Notes: a model not told the origin generated them from the sequence alone. A DNA stretch of 37,120 bases from Chloroflexota bacterium (GCA_016183425.1 JACPEP010000052.1:1-37120); one strand, 5' to 3'. Counted from the first letter of the stretch, positions 15,424 through 24,107 are shown. Numbers and translations: made by a program.

Positions 15424-18183
15424 GTGGGTAGAATAGATGTCGCCTTCACCGTCAACGGCCAAAAACACCACCTCCGAGCAGAGCCCCACCGCTCCCTCCT
15501 CCAGGTGCTCCGAGAGGACCTGAACCTCACCGGCACCAAACAGGCCTGCGACGGCGGCGAGTGCGGCTCCTGCACCATCCTCCTGGACGGCAAAGCCGCC
15601 ATGTCTTGCCTTCTCCCCATCTCTCGGGTGGCGGGCAAAGATGTGGTCACCATCGAAGGCCTGGGCACCCCCCAAGCCCTCCACCACCTCCAGGAAGCCT
15701 TCCTGGTGACGGGTGCCGTCCAGTGCGGCTTCTGCACCCCCGGCATGATTATGCAAGCCAAAGCCCTCCTGGACGCCAACCACCACCCCTCCCGAGCCGA
15801 CATCGTGAGACGCCTCTCCCGAAACCTCTGCCGTTGCACCGGCTACGTGAAGATCATCGACGCTATCCTCTACGCCGCCCACCTTATGGCCGGTGGAGAG
15901 AAGCGCCCCGCCGCCCAGGGCACCGTGGGGACCAGCGTGGAGCGGGTGGAGGGGCGGGACAAGGTCACCGGCCTCACCCACTACGCCGCTGACCTGAAGA
16001 TGGAAGGTATGCTCCACGCCAGGGTGCTTTGGAGCCCTCACCACCACGCCCGCATCCTAAGCCTGGAAACTACAGAGGCAGAAAAGCTGCCTGGCGTGGC
16101 CGCCGTCCTCACCACCAAAGACATCCCCGGCCTCAACTCCATGGCAATACGCCCAAACACACCGGGGATTCCACTTCTGGCCCAGGATCGGGTCCAGTAT
16201 GTGGGCGATGCTATCGCTCTGGTGGCGGCAGAAACAGCGGAAGTGGCCCAGCAGGCCCGTTCCCTAATCCGCGTGGATTACTACCCTCTGCCATCTGTTT
16301 TCCATCCCCAATCCGCTTTAGAGGCAGGGGCACCCATCCTGGGCGATGAGCACAACCTGGAGAGTCAAGCCCAGGCGCTCAAAGGAGACGTGGCCCTGGG
16401 TTTGTCCCAATCCCAGGTAGTGGTAGAGAACACGTACATCACACCAGCCCAGGAACACGCTTATCTGGAGCCCGAAGCCGCCCTGGCTTTTATGGACGAA
16501 CAGAACCGGTTGATAGTTTACGCTTGTACCCAGTTGCCCCACAACACCAGAAGGGCGCTAGCAAGCCTTTTGAACGTGGAGGAGGACAAGATCAGGGTCA
16601 TCGCCACGCCTGTTGGTGGTGGGTTTGGAGGGAAATACGTGGAGCTGTGCTGGATGGCAGCCGCCCTCTTGGCCTATAAGACAAGACGCCCGGTAAAGCT
16701 GGTGCTAAGCCGAGAGGAATCCCTGCTCTCCACCAAGAAACGCCCCCCCTACATCATGAAATATAAAACCGGTGCCACCAAAGACGGGAAGTTAGCCGCT
16801 CTGGAGGCTCAACTTCTTGCTAACTGTGGCGCCTACCCGGGGCGGGGAGGGATAGATTGGGTATACAGTGTTATCAACGCCACTGGCCCATACGAGATTC
16901 CCCACGTTAAAGTAACCGCACAGGTGGCCGGAACCAACGCTCCCCGCAGCGGCGCCTTCCGCGGTCTAGGCGGTATCCAAGTGGCCTTCGCCTATGAGTG
17001 CCAAATGGACATCCTGGCCCGAGAGCTGGGCCTAGACCCCCTGGAGTTCCGCTTGCGGAATGCCATCGAGGCGGGGCACGTTACCATCACGGATCAGGTG
17101 CTGCAGGAAAGCGTAAACTTCAAGGCACTCCTGGAGGCGTTAAAACCCTTCTACCGTGAGGTGCGCGACAAAAAAAGGGAGGCTAAGGGCCCTTGGCGGC
17201 ACGGAGCCGGAATCGCTGGCATGTGGCGCCAGGTGGGGGGAACCATCGGCAGCCCCACCAATGCCTACCTAAAGCTACACCATGACGGCAAAGTCGAGAT
17301 CCTCTCCGGCTGCACCGAGCTGGGGCAGGGATCGTGGACAGCATTGGCCCAGATGGTAGCGGAAGACCTCCAGCTTCCCCTAAACAGGGTGGTAGTCACC
17401 AGCGGGGATAGCGACCTAACACCCCCCTCGCCCACCTTCGCCTCCCAGGTTACCTACATCGACGGTAGGGCACTGAGGGATGCTGCCCAGCAATTGAGGG
17501 CAGCCCTGGTAAAGGTAGCCAGCGAGACCCTGGAGGAACGCCCAGAAAACGTTATCTTTAAAGATGGATTTGTCTTCTCCGCCCGAAACACAGAACAGCG
17601 ATTGCCCCTGGAAAGACTAGCCCAGCTAAGTGAAGGGAAAGGGATTCCTCTCTCCTACGTCGGCACCTCCACCCCTCGCATCGTTACCGCGCCCCTCACC
17701 TTCAGCCGTTTGGACCCCCAAACTATGAAAGGTGCCTTTCACGACCTGGTCTTCTTCGGCGCCCAGATAGTCGAGGTAGCGGTAAACGTGGACACGGGGG
17801 AGGTAAAGGTACCGCGGGTCGTTTCCGCGGTAGACGTGGGCAGGGTTATTCACCCCCAAAACATGGAAGGTCAAGTGGAGGGAGCCATCGTGCAAGGCTT
17901 GGGCTACGCTCTGAAAGAGGGCTTTATCCCCGGAGTCAGTCGGAACTTCCGCAGCTATCAAATTCCCACTATCAGGGATGCTCCAGAGGTAGTCCATATA
18001 TTTGTGCAGGAGCCAGTGCCCTCGGGACCCCACGGGGCGAAAGGCGGCGGCGAAACCCCTCTCGTGGGCACGGCTCCGGCGGTAATCAACGCCATCTACG
18101 ACGCCACGGGGGTGAGGATATTTGAGTTGCCCGCCACTCGAGAACGGGTATTGACATCCCTTAAATCTGGTACTAACATATAG
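15424..18183 (+). CDS. FAD-less molybdenum hydroxylase, Fe-S/Mo fusion (Mop-like), copy 1
   Basis: A 919-residue xanthine-oxidase-family protein that fuses the two-cluster Fe-S subunit to the molybdopterin subunit without an FAD domain, the same plan as Desulfovibrio aldehyde oxidoreductase (about 907 residues). The first [2Fe-2S] ligands are C42, C47, C50 and C62, the second C101, C104, C136 and C138. The Mo part shows GGGFGGK (398-404), AFRGLGG, ELGQGSWTAL and the catalytic glutamate E877 in GAKGGGET. It hydroxylates an aldehyde or N-heterocycle with water; electrons leave through the clusters to an unknown acceptor. There is no signal peptide, so it is cytoplasmic. It starts at GTG with a GAGGAAGG site. 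The first ~238 residues are almost identical to copy 2. Confidence 0.93.
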   Translation: MGRIDVAFTVNGQKHHLRAEPHRSLLQVLREDLNLTGTKQACDGGECGSCTILLDGKAAMSCLLPISRVAGKDVVTIEGLGTPQALHHLQEAFLVTGAVQCGFCTPGMIMQAKALLDANHHPSRADIVRRLSRNLCRCTGYVKIIDAILYAAHLMAGGEKRPAAQGTVGTSVERVEGRDKVTGLTHYAADLKMEGMLHARVLWSPHHHARILSLETTEAEKLPGVAAVLTTKDIPGLNSMAIRPNTPGIPLLAQDRVQYVGDAIALVAAETAEVAQQARSLIRVDYYPLPSVFHPQSALEAGAPILGDEHNLESQAQALKGDVALGLSQSQVVVENTYITPAQEHAYLEPEAALAFMDEQNRLIVYACTQLPHNTRRALASLLNVEEDKIRVIATPVGGGFGGKYVELCWMAAALLAYKTRRPVKLVLSREESLLSTKKRPPYIMKYKTGATKDGKLAALEAQLLANCGAYPGRGGIDWVYSVINATGPYEIPHVKVTAQVAGTNAPRSGAFRGLGGIQVAFAYECQMDILARELGLDPLEFRLRNAIEAGHVTITDQVLQESVNFKALLEALKPFYREVRDKKREAKGPWRHGAGIAGMWRQVGGTIGSPTNAYLKLHHDGKVEILSGCTELGQGSWTALAQMVAEDLQLPLNRVVVTSGDSDLTPPSPTFASQVTYIDGRALRDAAQQLRAALVKVASETLEERPENVIFKDGFVFSARNTEQRLPLERLAQLSEGKGIPLSYVGTSTPRIVTAPLTFSRLDPQTMKGAFHDLVFFGAQIVEVAVNVDTGEVKVPRVVSAVDVGRVIHPQNMEGQVEGAIVQGLGYALKEGFIPGVSRNFRSYQIPTIRDAPEVVHIFVQEPVPSGPHGAKGGGETPLVGTAPAVINAIYDATGVRIFELPATRERVLTSLKSGTNI

Positions 18184-18239
18184 CCTATCTTTCGTTACAC
18201 CCCTGAGAGAACTACTTCAAGTATGAGAGGAGCCTGGAC

Positions 18240-19904
18240 ATGGAGAAAAGAGATTGCATTAGCCGCTTTATAGTTCGTCGCCTTTCCCGGCGACACGCCA
18301 TAGGTTTTGCCGCCCGGGCTGGGCTGGGGCTGGCGGGCGCCACCCTCTTGGGTTGCGCCGCGGCACCGGCACCCACACGGGCCCCAGCCCCGGCAGCTAC
18401 CAAAGCCACCACCCCCACCGCTAAGCAGTTAGACAAGCTTGTCCTGGGCCACAACGGCGATATCGCAACTTTAGACCCTACCTATGATACGGGAATAATA
18501 CCGGGGCTACCTTTTCTCTACATGGTTTACGATGGCCTCACGCGATGGAGCCGGGATCTCAAATCGTCGCCCCACCTGGCGGTGAGCTGGGAGGTTCCCG
18601 ATGAGCGAACCTGGATATTCAAGTTGCGGACCGGCGTTAAACACCACAACGGCTACGACTTTGAGGCCGAAGATGTCAAGTTCACCGTAGAACGGGCCCT
18701 GGACCCGGAGACCAAGTCCCAAGCAGTGAGGCTGGTCAGAAGCATCGACAAGGCGCAGGTGGTGGACCCAGTGACAGCAAAGATCACCACCAAAGTGCCC
18801 GATCCTCTGCTAAGTAAGTTGATGGGAGATGTACTGGTGTACTCCCACCGATACCTGAAAGAGCAGGGGAAAGACATCCTGGCCACCAAGCCCGTGGGCA
18901 CCGGGGCCTGGCGCTTCGTCAAATGGGTCAAGGACGACTATGTGGAATTGGCGGCCACGGACAGTCACTTCTCCATTGGTAAACCCCCCATCAAGCAGTA
19001 CATCCAGCGGCCCATCCCCAGCACCGCCCCTCGCCTGGCCGCCCTGCTGACGGGCGAGGCCGACGTTATTTACTCCATTAACTCCGATGAATGGGAGCGG
19101 GTGGAAAAAACCCCTGACCTGGGCATCGTCTATGCCAATATCCACGCCAGCTTCCCTCATTTTGGAATGAGCCAGTTTGGAGACAGTCCTTTCAAGGACA
19201 AGCGGGTACGGGAGGCGGTGAACCTGGCCATCGACCGAGAAGGAATAAACAAGGCACTTTGGAAGGGCAAAGCTTTGGTGCTGGGCCAGCCGGCCAACCC
19301 GGGTTGCTTCGGCTACGACGAGACCATAAAGCCCTACCCCTACGACCCCAAACGGGCCAAGGAGCTCCTGACCCAGGCGGGCTACCCCAACGGCTTCGAA
19401 ACCAAGCTCTACAAATCCTATCCAACCTATCCCCAGGACAAGGAATACAACGAGGCGATAATGGGCTATCTAAGGGACGTGGGCATCAGGCTTCAGCTTG
19501 TAGAGTGGACCCTGGCGCAACGAACATTTCTCCAAGAGCAGGTAGCAGCAAATAAGGGTCCCGAGGGCATTTTTAATATGTATGGCTGGTGCGGGGCGGC
19601 GGTGGAGGTGGGGGGCGTTTTTGACAGCCATATTGTCAAATTCGATCCCAAAGCTATGCTGGGAAACAAAGGCTGGTGGTTCGATCCCGAAGTGGAACGA
19701 TTAGGCCTAGAGGCCCGCGTTACTATGGATGCCGAGAAGCGCAAGGAGCTATACAACAAAATGCTGCGCCGCATCAGAGAAGAGCATTACTGGATCCCTC
19801 TTTTCACCACCCTCTACACCTGGGGGCATAACAAAAAGAAGATAAAGGCCATGTATCCCCGTTGGGGGTGGATGCACTCCATGTGGGACATCGACGTGGC
19901 CTAA
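18240..19904 (+). CDS. Tat-exported lipoprotein, family 5 solute-binding protein
   Basis: A 554-residue substrate-binding protein of the same family as the one at 13733. It has a twin-arginine motif SRRHAIGF (R17-R18), lipobox LLGC (C39) and an Ala/Pro/Thr-rich linker to about residue 60. Family segments include WEVPDERTWIFKLRTGVKHHNGYDFEAEDVKFTVERALDPE, GTGAWRFVKWVKDDYV and DKRVREAVNLAIDREGI. It shares the family pattern with the first binding protein but is clearly diverged, so it probably binds a different ligand. It follows hydroxylase copy 1 by 56 bp and precedes copy 2. The ATG has a GAGAGGAG-type ribosome binding site. No permease genes are nearby. Confidence 0.92.
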   Translation: MEKRDCISRFIVRRLSRRHAIGFAARAGLGLAGATLLGCAAAPAPTRAPAPAATKATTPTAKQLDKLVLGHNGDIATLDPTYDTGIIPGLPFLYMVYDGLTRWSRDLKSSPHLAVSWEVPDERTWIFKLRTGVKHHNGYDFEAEDVKFTVERALDPETKSQAVRLVRSIDKAQVVDPVTAKITTKVPDPLLSKLMGDVLVYSHRYLKEQGKDILATKPVGTGAWRFVKWVKDDYVELAATDSHFSIGKPPIKQYIQRPIPSTAPRLAALLTGEADVIYSINSDEWERVEKTPDLGIVYANIHASFPHFGMSQFGDSPFKDKRVREAVNLAIDREGINKALWKGKALVLGQPANPGCFGYDETIKPYPYDPKRAKELLTQAGYPNGFETKLYKSYPTYPQDKEYNEAIMGYLRDVGIRLQLVEWTLAQRTFLQEQVAANKGPEGIFNMYGWCGAAVEVGGVFDSHIVKFDPKAMLGNKGWWFDPEVERLGLEARVTMDAEKRKELYNKMLRRIREEHYWIPLFTTLYTWGHNKKKIKAMYPRWGWMHSMWDIDVA

Positions 19905-19970
19905 GGCCAACCTCATCCAGCGGTGAACATGGAATCCAGCAGGATAAGATAACCGTAGTGGAAGGTGGCG

Positions 19971-20002
19971 GTTTTGGCCTCCGCCAAGGCGGGGGCCAAA
20001 AC
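19971..20002 (+). terminator. Long hairpin between the binding protein and hydroxylase genes (module 2)
   Basis: Arms 19971-19985 and 19988-20002 pair over 15 positions, with one G-T pair, around an AA spacer. It occupies the same place as the hairpin at 15354-15385. The core CCGCCAAGGCGG is shared, while the outer stem has changed on both sides so that pairing is kept. There is no T tract. Confidence 0.7.
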
Positions 20003-20029
20003 CCTTGCCCTAGCTAGAGGAAGGAAACC

Positions 20030-22792
20030 GTGACTAAAACAGATGTCGCCTTTACCGTCAACGGCCAAAAACACCACCTCCGAGTAGAGCCCCACCGCTC
20101 CCTTCTCCAGGTGCTCCGAGAGGACCTGAACCTCACCGGCACCAAACAGGCCTGCGACGGCGGCGAGTGCGGCTCCTGTACCGTCCTCCTGGACGGTAAA
20201 GCCGCCATGGCCTGCCTCCTTCCCATCTCCCGGGTGGCCGGCAAAGACGTGGTCACCATCGAAGGCCTGGGCACCCCCCAAGCCCTCCACCCCCTCCAGG
20301 AAGCCTTCCTGGTGACGGGTGCCGTCCAGTGCGGCTTCTGCACCCCCGGCATGATTATGCAAGCCAAAGCCCTCCTGGACGCCAACCCCCACCCCTCCCG
20401 AGCCGACATCGTGAGACGCCTCTCCCGAAACCTCTGCCGTTGCACCGGCTACGTGAAGATCATCGACGCTATCCTCTACGCCGCCCACCTTATGGCCGGT
20501 GGAGAGAAGCGCCCCGTCGCCCAGGGCACCGTGGGGGCCAGCGTGGAGCGGGTGGAGGGGCGGGACAAGGTCACCGGCCTCACCCACTACGCCGCTGACC
20601 TGAAGATGGAAGGTATGCTCCACGCCAGGGTGCTATGGAGCCCCCACCACCACGCCCGCATTGACAGCCTGGAAACTACAGAGGCAGAAAAGCTGCCTGG
20701 TGTGGCCGCCGTCCTCACCGCCAAAGACATCCCCGGCCTCAACTGTATGCGGCAAGGCCAGGAGGGATGGCCGGTCCTCGCCCAGGGGGAGGTCTGCTTC
20801 CAGGGAGATGCCATAGCCCTGGTGGCCGCCGAGTCCGAGGAGGTAGCCGCCCAGGCCCTCTCCCTAATAAAGGTGGAATACCAACCCCTCCCCGTCATCC
20901 TGGATGCTCTGGAAGCCCTGAAACCAGGCGCCCCCCAGCTCTGGCCCAAGGGCAACCTGGATTATACTCGCCGGCTGGAGAAAGGAAATATCCAGGAAGG
21001 CTTCGCTCAGGCGGATGTCATCGTGGAGAACACCTACACCACCCCCTTCCAGGAGCACGCCTATATGGAGCCTGACGCCTCTGTATCGCACATGGACGAC
21101 GAGGGGAGAGTGGTAGTGTACGCCCCCACCCAGACCTCCCACATGGCCCAAAAAGCCACCGCCCGCCTCCTGGGTCTCCCCGAAGAAAAGGTGCGCGTCA
21201 TCCCCACCATCATCGGCGGCGGCTTCGGCGGCAAGTACGCCGAGCTTAACTGGCACGCCACCGCCCTCCTGGCTTACAAAACAAAACGACCCGTCAAGCT
21301 GGTTTTTACCCGGGAGGAAACCCTCCTCTATACCAAGAAGCGCCAGCCCACCATCATGACCTACCGCACCGGCGCTACCAAGGACGGCCGTCTGGTGGCC
21401 CTCTATGCGGACATGGTGGCCAACGGCGGTGCCTACCCCACCGGCAACCCCGCCTCCGTGGACTTCCACATGAGCGTCCTCAGTGCCACCGGCCCCTATC
21501 GCATTCCCCACGTCCTGGTGAAGGGCCGGGCCGCCGCCACTAACACCCCTAAGCACGGGCCTATGCGGGGGCTGGGGGGAATAACCTACTGCTTCGCCCT
21601 GGAGTCCCAGATGGATCTCATGGCCCAACGCCTGGGGATGGACCCCCTGGAATTCCGGCTCAAGAATCTTATCGAGGTGGGCGACAAAGCCCCTTGGGGC
21701 CAGGTGCTAGATGAAAGCGTCGGCATCAAAAAGACCCTGGAGCTTCTGCGACCCCACTGGCAGGCGGCCCACCAGGCCATCGCCCAGGAGACCAAAGATA
21801 ATTCAAGCCCTATCCGAAGAGGAGTCGGCCTGGCTTGTATGTGGAAGTCTATGGGAGGCACCGTGGGCAACTCCACCGATGCTTTTGTGGAGCTCCACGA
21901 GGATGGCTCAGTGGAGACACGGGTGGGCATGAACGAGACCGGGCAGGGCACCTTCACGGTTCTCGCCCAGTTCGTCGCCCAGGAGATAGGAGTGCCCTAT
22001 CGCTCCATAGTCATCACCGGGGGTGACACGGCCCTGACCCCCGAGGGCGGTGGCGGCTACAGCCGAGGCACCTATGTGGTGGGCAATGCCGTTCGAGAGG
22101 CGGCCGCCAACCTGAAGGCCATGCTGCTCCAGGAGGCGGCCCAGGTTCTGGAGGAGCCAGAGGCTAGCGTCGCCCTAAAGGACGGCTACGCCATTTCCAC
22201 CCAGGACCCCTCCCATCGCATCCCCCTGGCGCGCCTGGCCTCCATTTGCCGCGGCAAGGGAACACCCCTGGCCTACAAAGGTGTCGCCAGACCCCGGGTT
22301 CCCGCTCCTTACTTCCTGGCCGTGGACAACCATACCGGCCAGGGAGTAGTGTCCTACATGTTCAGCTTCGCCAGCCAGATGGCGGTGGTGGAGGTGAACA
22401 CCCAGACCGGAGAGGTAAAGGTGCCCCGGTTCATCTTCTCTCTGGAATCGGGGACCGTGGTTCACCCCATCAACCTGGAAGGACAGCTAGAGGGAAGCAT
22501 CCTTCAGGGCCTGGGTTTCGCCCTTATGGAAGGCTTCGTGCCCGGAGAGAGCAAGAACTTCAAGAAGTACGTTATCCCCACCACCAAAGATACGCCCCAG
22601 GATATAATTCACATCTTTATCACCGACCCCGTCCCCTCCGGCCCCTACGGGGCCAAAGGAGCCGGCGAGAACGCCAACATCGCCACTCCCGCCGCCATCC
22701 TCAACGCCATCGCCCACGCCATCGACGGCCGCGTCTACGACCTCCCCGCCACCCCGAAGAGGGTGCTGACAGCCCTCCAGCGGCGAAGTTAG
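20030..22792 (+). CDS. FAD-less molybdenum hydroxylase, Fe-S/Mo fusion (Mop-like), copy 2
   Basis: A 920-residue paralogue of the protein at 15424 with the same domain order: two [2Fe-2S] clusters (C42, C47, C50, C62; C101, C104, C136, C138), then the Mo domains with GGGFGGK, GMNETGQGTFTVLAQF and the catalytic glutamate E880 in GAKGAGEN. No FAD domain is present. Residues up to about 238 (through DIPGLN) are about 95% identical to copy 1 by eye; after that identity falls to roughly half, so the substrate pocket and specificity probably differ. It starts at GTG with the same AGGAAGG site. The substrate may be an aldehyde, purine or other heterocycle. Confidence 0.93.
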   Translation: MTKTDVAFTVNGQKHHLRVEPHRSLLQVLREDLNLTGTKQACDGGECGSCTVLLDGKAAMACLLPISRVAGKDVVTIEGLGTPQALHPLQEAFLVTGAVQCGFCTPGMIMQAKALLDANPHPSRADIVRRLSRNLCRCTGYVKIIDAILYAAHLMAGGEKRPVAQGTVGASVERVEGRDKVTGLTHYAADLKMEGMLHARVLWSPHHHARIDSLETTEAEKLPGVAAVLTAKDIPGLNCMRQGQEGWPVLAQGEVCFQGDAIALVAAESEEVAAQALSLIKVEYQPLPVILDALEALKPGAPQLWPKGNLDYTRRLEKGNIQEGFAQADVIVENTYTTPFQEHAYMEPDASVSHMDDEGRVVVYAPTQTSHMAQKATARLLGLPEEKVRVIPTIIGGGFGGKYAELNWHATALLAYKTKRPVKLVFTREETLLYTKKRQPTIMTYRTGATKDGRLVALYADMVANGGAYPTGNPASVDFHMSVLSATGPYRIPHVLVKGRAAATNTPKHGPMRGLGGITYCFALESQMDLMAQRLGMDPLEFRLKNLIEVGDKAPWGQVLDESVGIKKTLELLRPHWQAAHQAIAQETKDNSSPIRRGVGLACMWKSMGGTVGNSTDAFVELHEDGSVETRVGMNETGQGTFTVLAQFVAQEIGVPYRSIVITGGDTALTPEGGGGYSRGTYVVGNAVREAAANLKAMLLQEAAQVLEEPEASVALKDGYAISTQDPSHRIPLARLASICRGKGTPLAYKGVARPRVPAPYFLAVDNHTGQGVVSYMFSFASQMAVVEVNTQTGEVKVPRFIFSLESGTVVHPINLEGQLEGSILQGLGFALMEGFVPGESKNFKKYVIPTTKDTPQDIIHIFITDPVPSGPYGAKGAGENANIATPAAILNAIAHAIDGRVYDLPATPKRVLTALQRRS

Positions 22793-22830
22793 CATCTAGC
22801 GTCAGGTAATTAGGGCATCATTTGGGGGTA

Positions 22831-22849
22831 GCGGGGGCGAAGCCCCCGC
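22831..22849. repeat. GC-rich hairpin 1
   Basis: Arms 22831-22838 and 22842-22849 (GCGGGGGC/GCCCCCGC) form a perfect 8-bp stem with a GAA loop. It is the first of three hairpins placed one after another behind hydroxylase copy 2. Confidence 0.65.
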
Positions 22850-22856
22850 CGGGGGT

Positions 22857-22873
22857 CTGGGGATGTCCCCCAG
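22857..22873. repeat. GC-rich hairpin 2
   Basis: CTGGGG (22857-22862) pairs with a CCCCAG arm (22868-22873) across a five-base loop. It is the shortest of the three hairpins in this gap. Confidence 0.5.
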
Positions 22874-22881
22874 ATACTCTA

Positions 22882-22915
22882 TCTGGCCCCCTCTCCTGCC
22901 GGAGAGGGGGCCAGA
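22882..22915. repeat. GC-rich hairpin 3
   Basis: Arms 22882-22896 and 22901-22915 form a perfect 15-bp stem with a TGCC loop. No T tract follows on either strand. The gap 22793-23109 otherwise holds a CCCTGAGC...CGAAGGG interspersed motif at 22921-22940 and no gene that I can support. Confidence 0.65.
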
Positions 22916-23109
22916 GCTTGCCCTGAGCGGTAGCGAAGGGGGGTGAGGTGTGGCCCCCTGAGGGGATGTACTCAATGTACCCTGATTTAGGTGACGTGAC
23001 ACTAACCATATTTCGGAAGGTGCCCAAGAGCCCCATGGCACTTGACGTCCCAGCGCTCAAGGAGATAGGATGTCTCACAATCGTGCGTTGTTTGGCGAAG
23101 GAGATAATT

Positions 23110-23640
23110 ATGCGCTATTTTCCCCTTATTCTCGCTCTATCCCTATTTGTTGCCGGGTGTGCGTCCTCGAGCCCACCGGCGGCACAGGGCAAGACCACAG
23201 CGCAGCCTACCAGCCCTCCGTCTTCCAGCGCCCCCGGTGTATTCCTTAAGCTAGACGGCAAGCCGATAGCTCTCGAAGGAGAATCTAAGTCCAGCGCGAT
23301 GAAGGGGAGCGGGGTCACCACAATATTCATTGACGGGGGTAAAAACGCCGGTGGCTCCTCAAGGGCCGGGTACGGAGTGCGGCTCGAGCTCCAGAGCCGC
23401 CCCGGTGGCGACCTCAAGGAGGGATTCACCGCCAAAGATGTGGCGGTCGCCACATTCACTGTCTACAAGGACTACGACTTCTGGTACCTGTCCTCCGGCG
23501 CTATCCCCGACCAGCCCATACCAAAGTTGACGCTTACCAGCACCACGGGGCGGCTAAAAGGCTCCTACGAGAGCAATATCAGCGGGACAGCAGGGAAGTA
23601 CCAGGGGGCCATCGAGTTCGATCTGCCGTTCCCCAAGTAG
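23110..23640 (+). CDS. Small secreted lipoprotein of unknown function
   Basis: A 176-residue protein with a lipoprotein signal: MRYFPLILALSLFVAGC, cysteine at 17. A Ser/Pro/Ala/Thr-rich linker follows to about residue 45. The mature part is soluble and strand-rich (GVFLKLDGKPIALEG, AGYGVRLELQSRPGG, AVATFTVYKDYDFWYLSSG), possibly a small beta-sandwich. I do not recognise a family. The start at 23110 is chosen because AAGGAGA lies just upstream and the signal peptide begins there; a longer frame from 22948 would bury it. It sits between hydroxylase copy 2 and a decayed fragment of that gene's 3' end. Confidence 0.75.
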   Translation: MRYFPLILALSLFVAGCASSSPPAAQGKTTAQPTSPPSSSAPGVFLKLDGKPIALEGESKSSAMKGSGVTTIFIDGGKNAGGSSRAGYGVRLELQSRPGGDLKEGFTAKDVAVATFTVYKDYDFWYLSSGAIPDQPIPKLTLTSTTGRLKGSYESNISGTAGKYQGAIEFDLPFPK

Positions 23641-23695
23641 AGCATTTTTCTCTCTCCATCTGTTTACGTCCAAGCAAACACTAGACCGTTGTCTT

Positions 23696-23757
23696 CGCCA
23701 TTCTCAACGCCATCGACGGCCCGCGTCTATGACCTCCCCAGCGTGCCGGAGGGGTGA
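23696..23757 (+). pseudogene. Decayed fragment of a Mop-like hydroxylase 3' end
   Basis: This stretch resembles the last codons of hydroxylase copy 2 (22696-22770): ATTCTCAACGCCATC, then GACGGC, CGCGTCTA and GACCTCCCC. It has a 12-base deletion and an inserted C that break the frame. It is closer to copy 2 than to copy 1 and points to a past duplication or excision event spanning the lipoprotein gene. Confidence 0.6.
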
Positions 23758-23848
23758 TGGTCATCGCAGAATGTCGAGAAGGTCAGGGACGTTTATACGA
23801 GTCAAGCTCCTCCTTTGTAAGCGTTAAATAATGTGAGGGTTACTTAGT

Positions 23849-23935
23849 TGGTGCCCAGGGCGGGGCTCGAACCCGCATGGCCTCGCGGCCAACGGATTTT
23901 AAGTCCGTCGCGTCTGCCGGTTCCGCCACCTGGGC
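23849..23935 (-). tRNA. tRNA-Leu (anticodon TAA)
   Basis: A class II tRNA on the minus strand with acceptor stem GCCCAGG/CCTGGGC, a long variable arm, anticodon loop CTTAAAA containing TAA, a TTCGA T-loop and encoded CCA (23849-23851). It is the last gene of the tRNA cluster. Confidence 0.95.
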
Positions 23936-23944
23936 CAAAAAAAT

Positions 23945-24021
23945 TGGAGGCGACGGGCGGATTCGGACCGCCGAATAGGGGTTTTGCAGACCCCCGCCTT
24001 AAACCACTTGGCTACGTCGCC
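23945..24021 (-). tRNA. tRNA-Cys (anticodon GCA)
   Basis: Minus strand, acceptor GGCGACG/CGTCGCC, anticodon stem GGGGT/ACCCC with loop CTGCAAA, U73 and encoded CCA at 23945-23947. Confidence 0.93.
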
Positions 24022-24023
24022 TC

Positions 24024-24098
24024 TGGAGCGGAAGACGAGATTCGAACTCGCGACCCTCTCCTTGGCAAGGAGATGCTCTACCGCTGAGCCACTTCCGC
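24024..24098 (-). tRNA. tRNA-Gly (anticodon GCC)
   Basis: Minus strand, acceptor GCGGAAG/CTTCCGC, anticodon stem CTCCT/AGGAG with loop TGCCA inside TTGCCAA, encoded CCA at 24024-24026. Confidence 0.95.
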
Positions 24099-24107
24099 TC
24101 GCCTAAT

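Noticed and set aside
15295-16047. Antisense frame over the start of hydroxylase copy 1, repeated over copy 2 (19913-20623)
   Set aside because: Apparent conservation between the two frames only reflects the near-identical DNA of the hydroxylase genes; the low-complexity composition is typical of a shadow.
22948-23109. N-terminal extension of the lipoprotein frame
   Set aside because: It would place the signal peptide and lipobox in the middle of the protein and lacks a ribosome binding site, unlike the start at 23110.
23761-23817. A 14-codon minus-strand frame after an AGGAGG-like site, starting with TTG
   Set aside because: It is too short, has no recognisable partner and lies just beyond the tRNA cluster; it may be a decayed gene start but cannot be supported as a gene.
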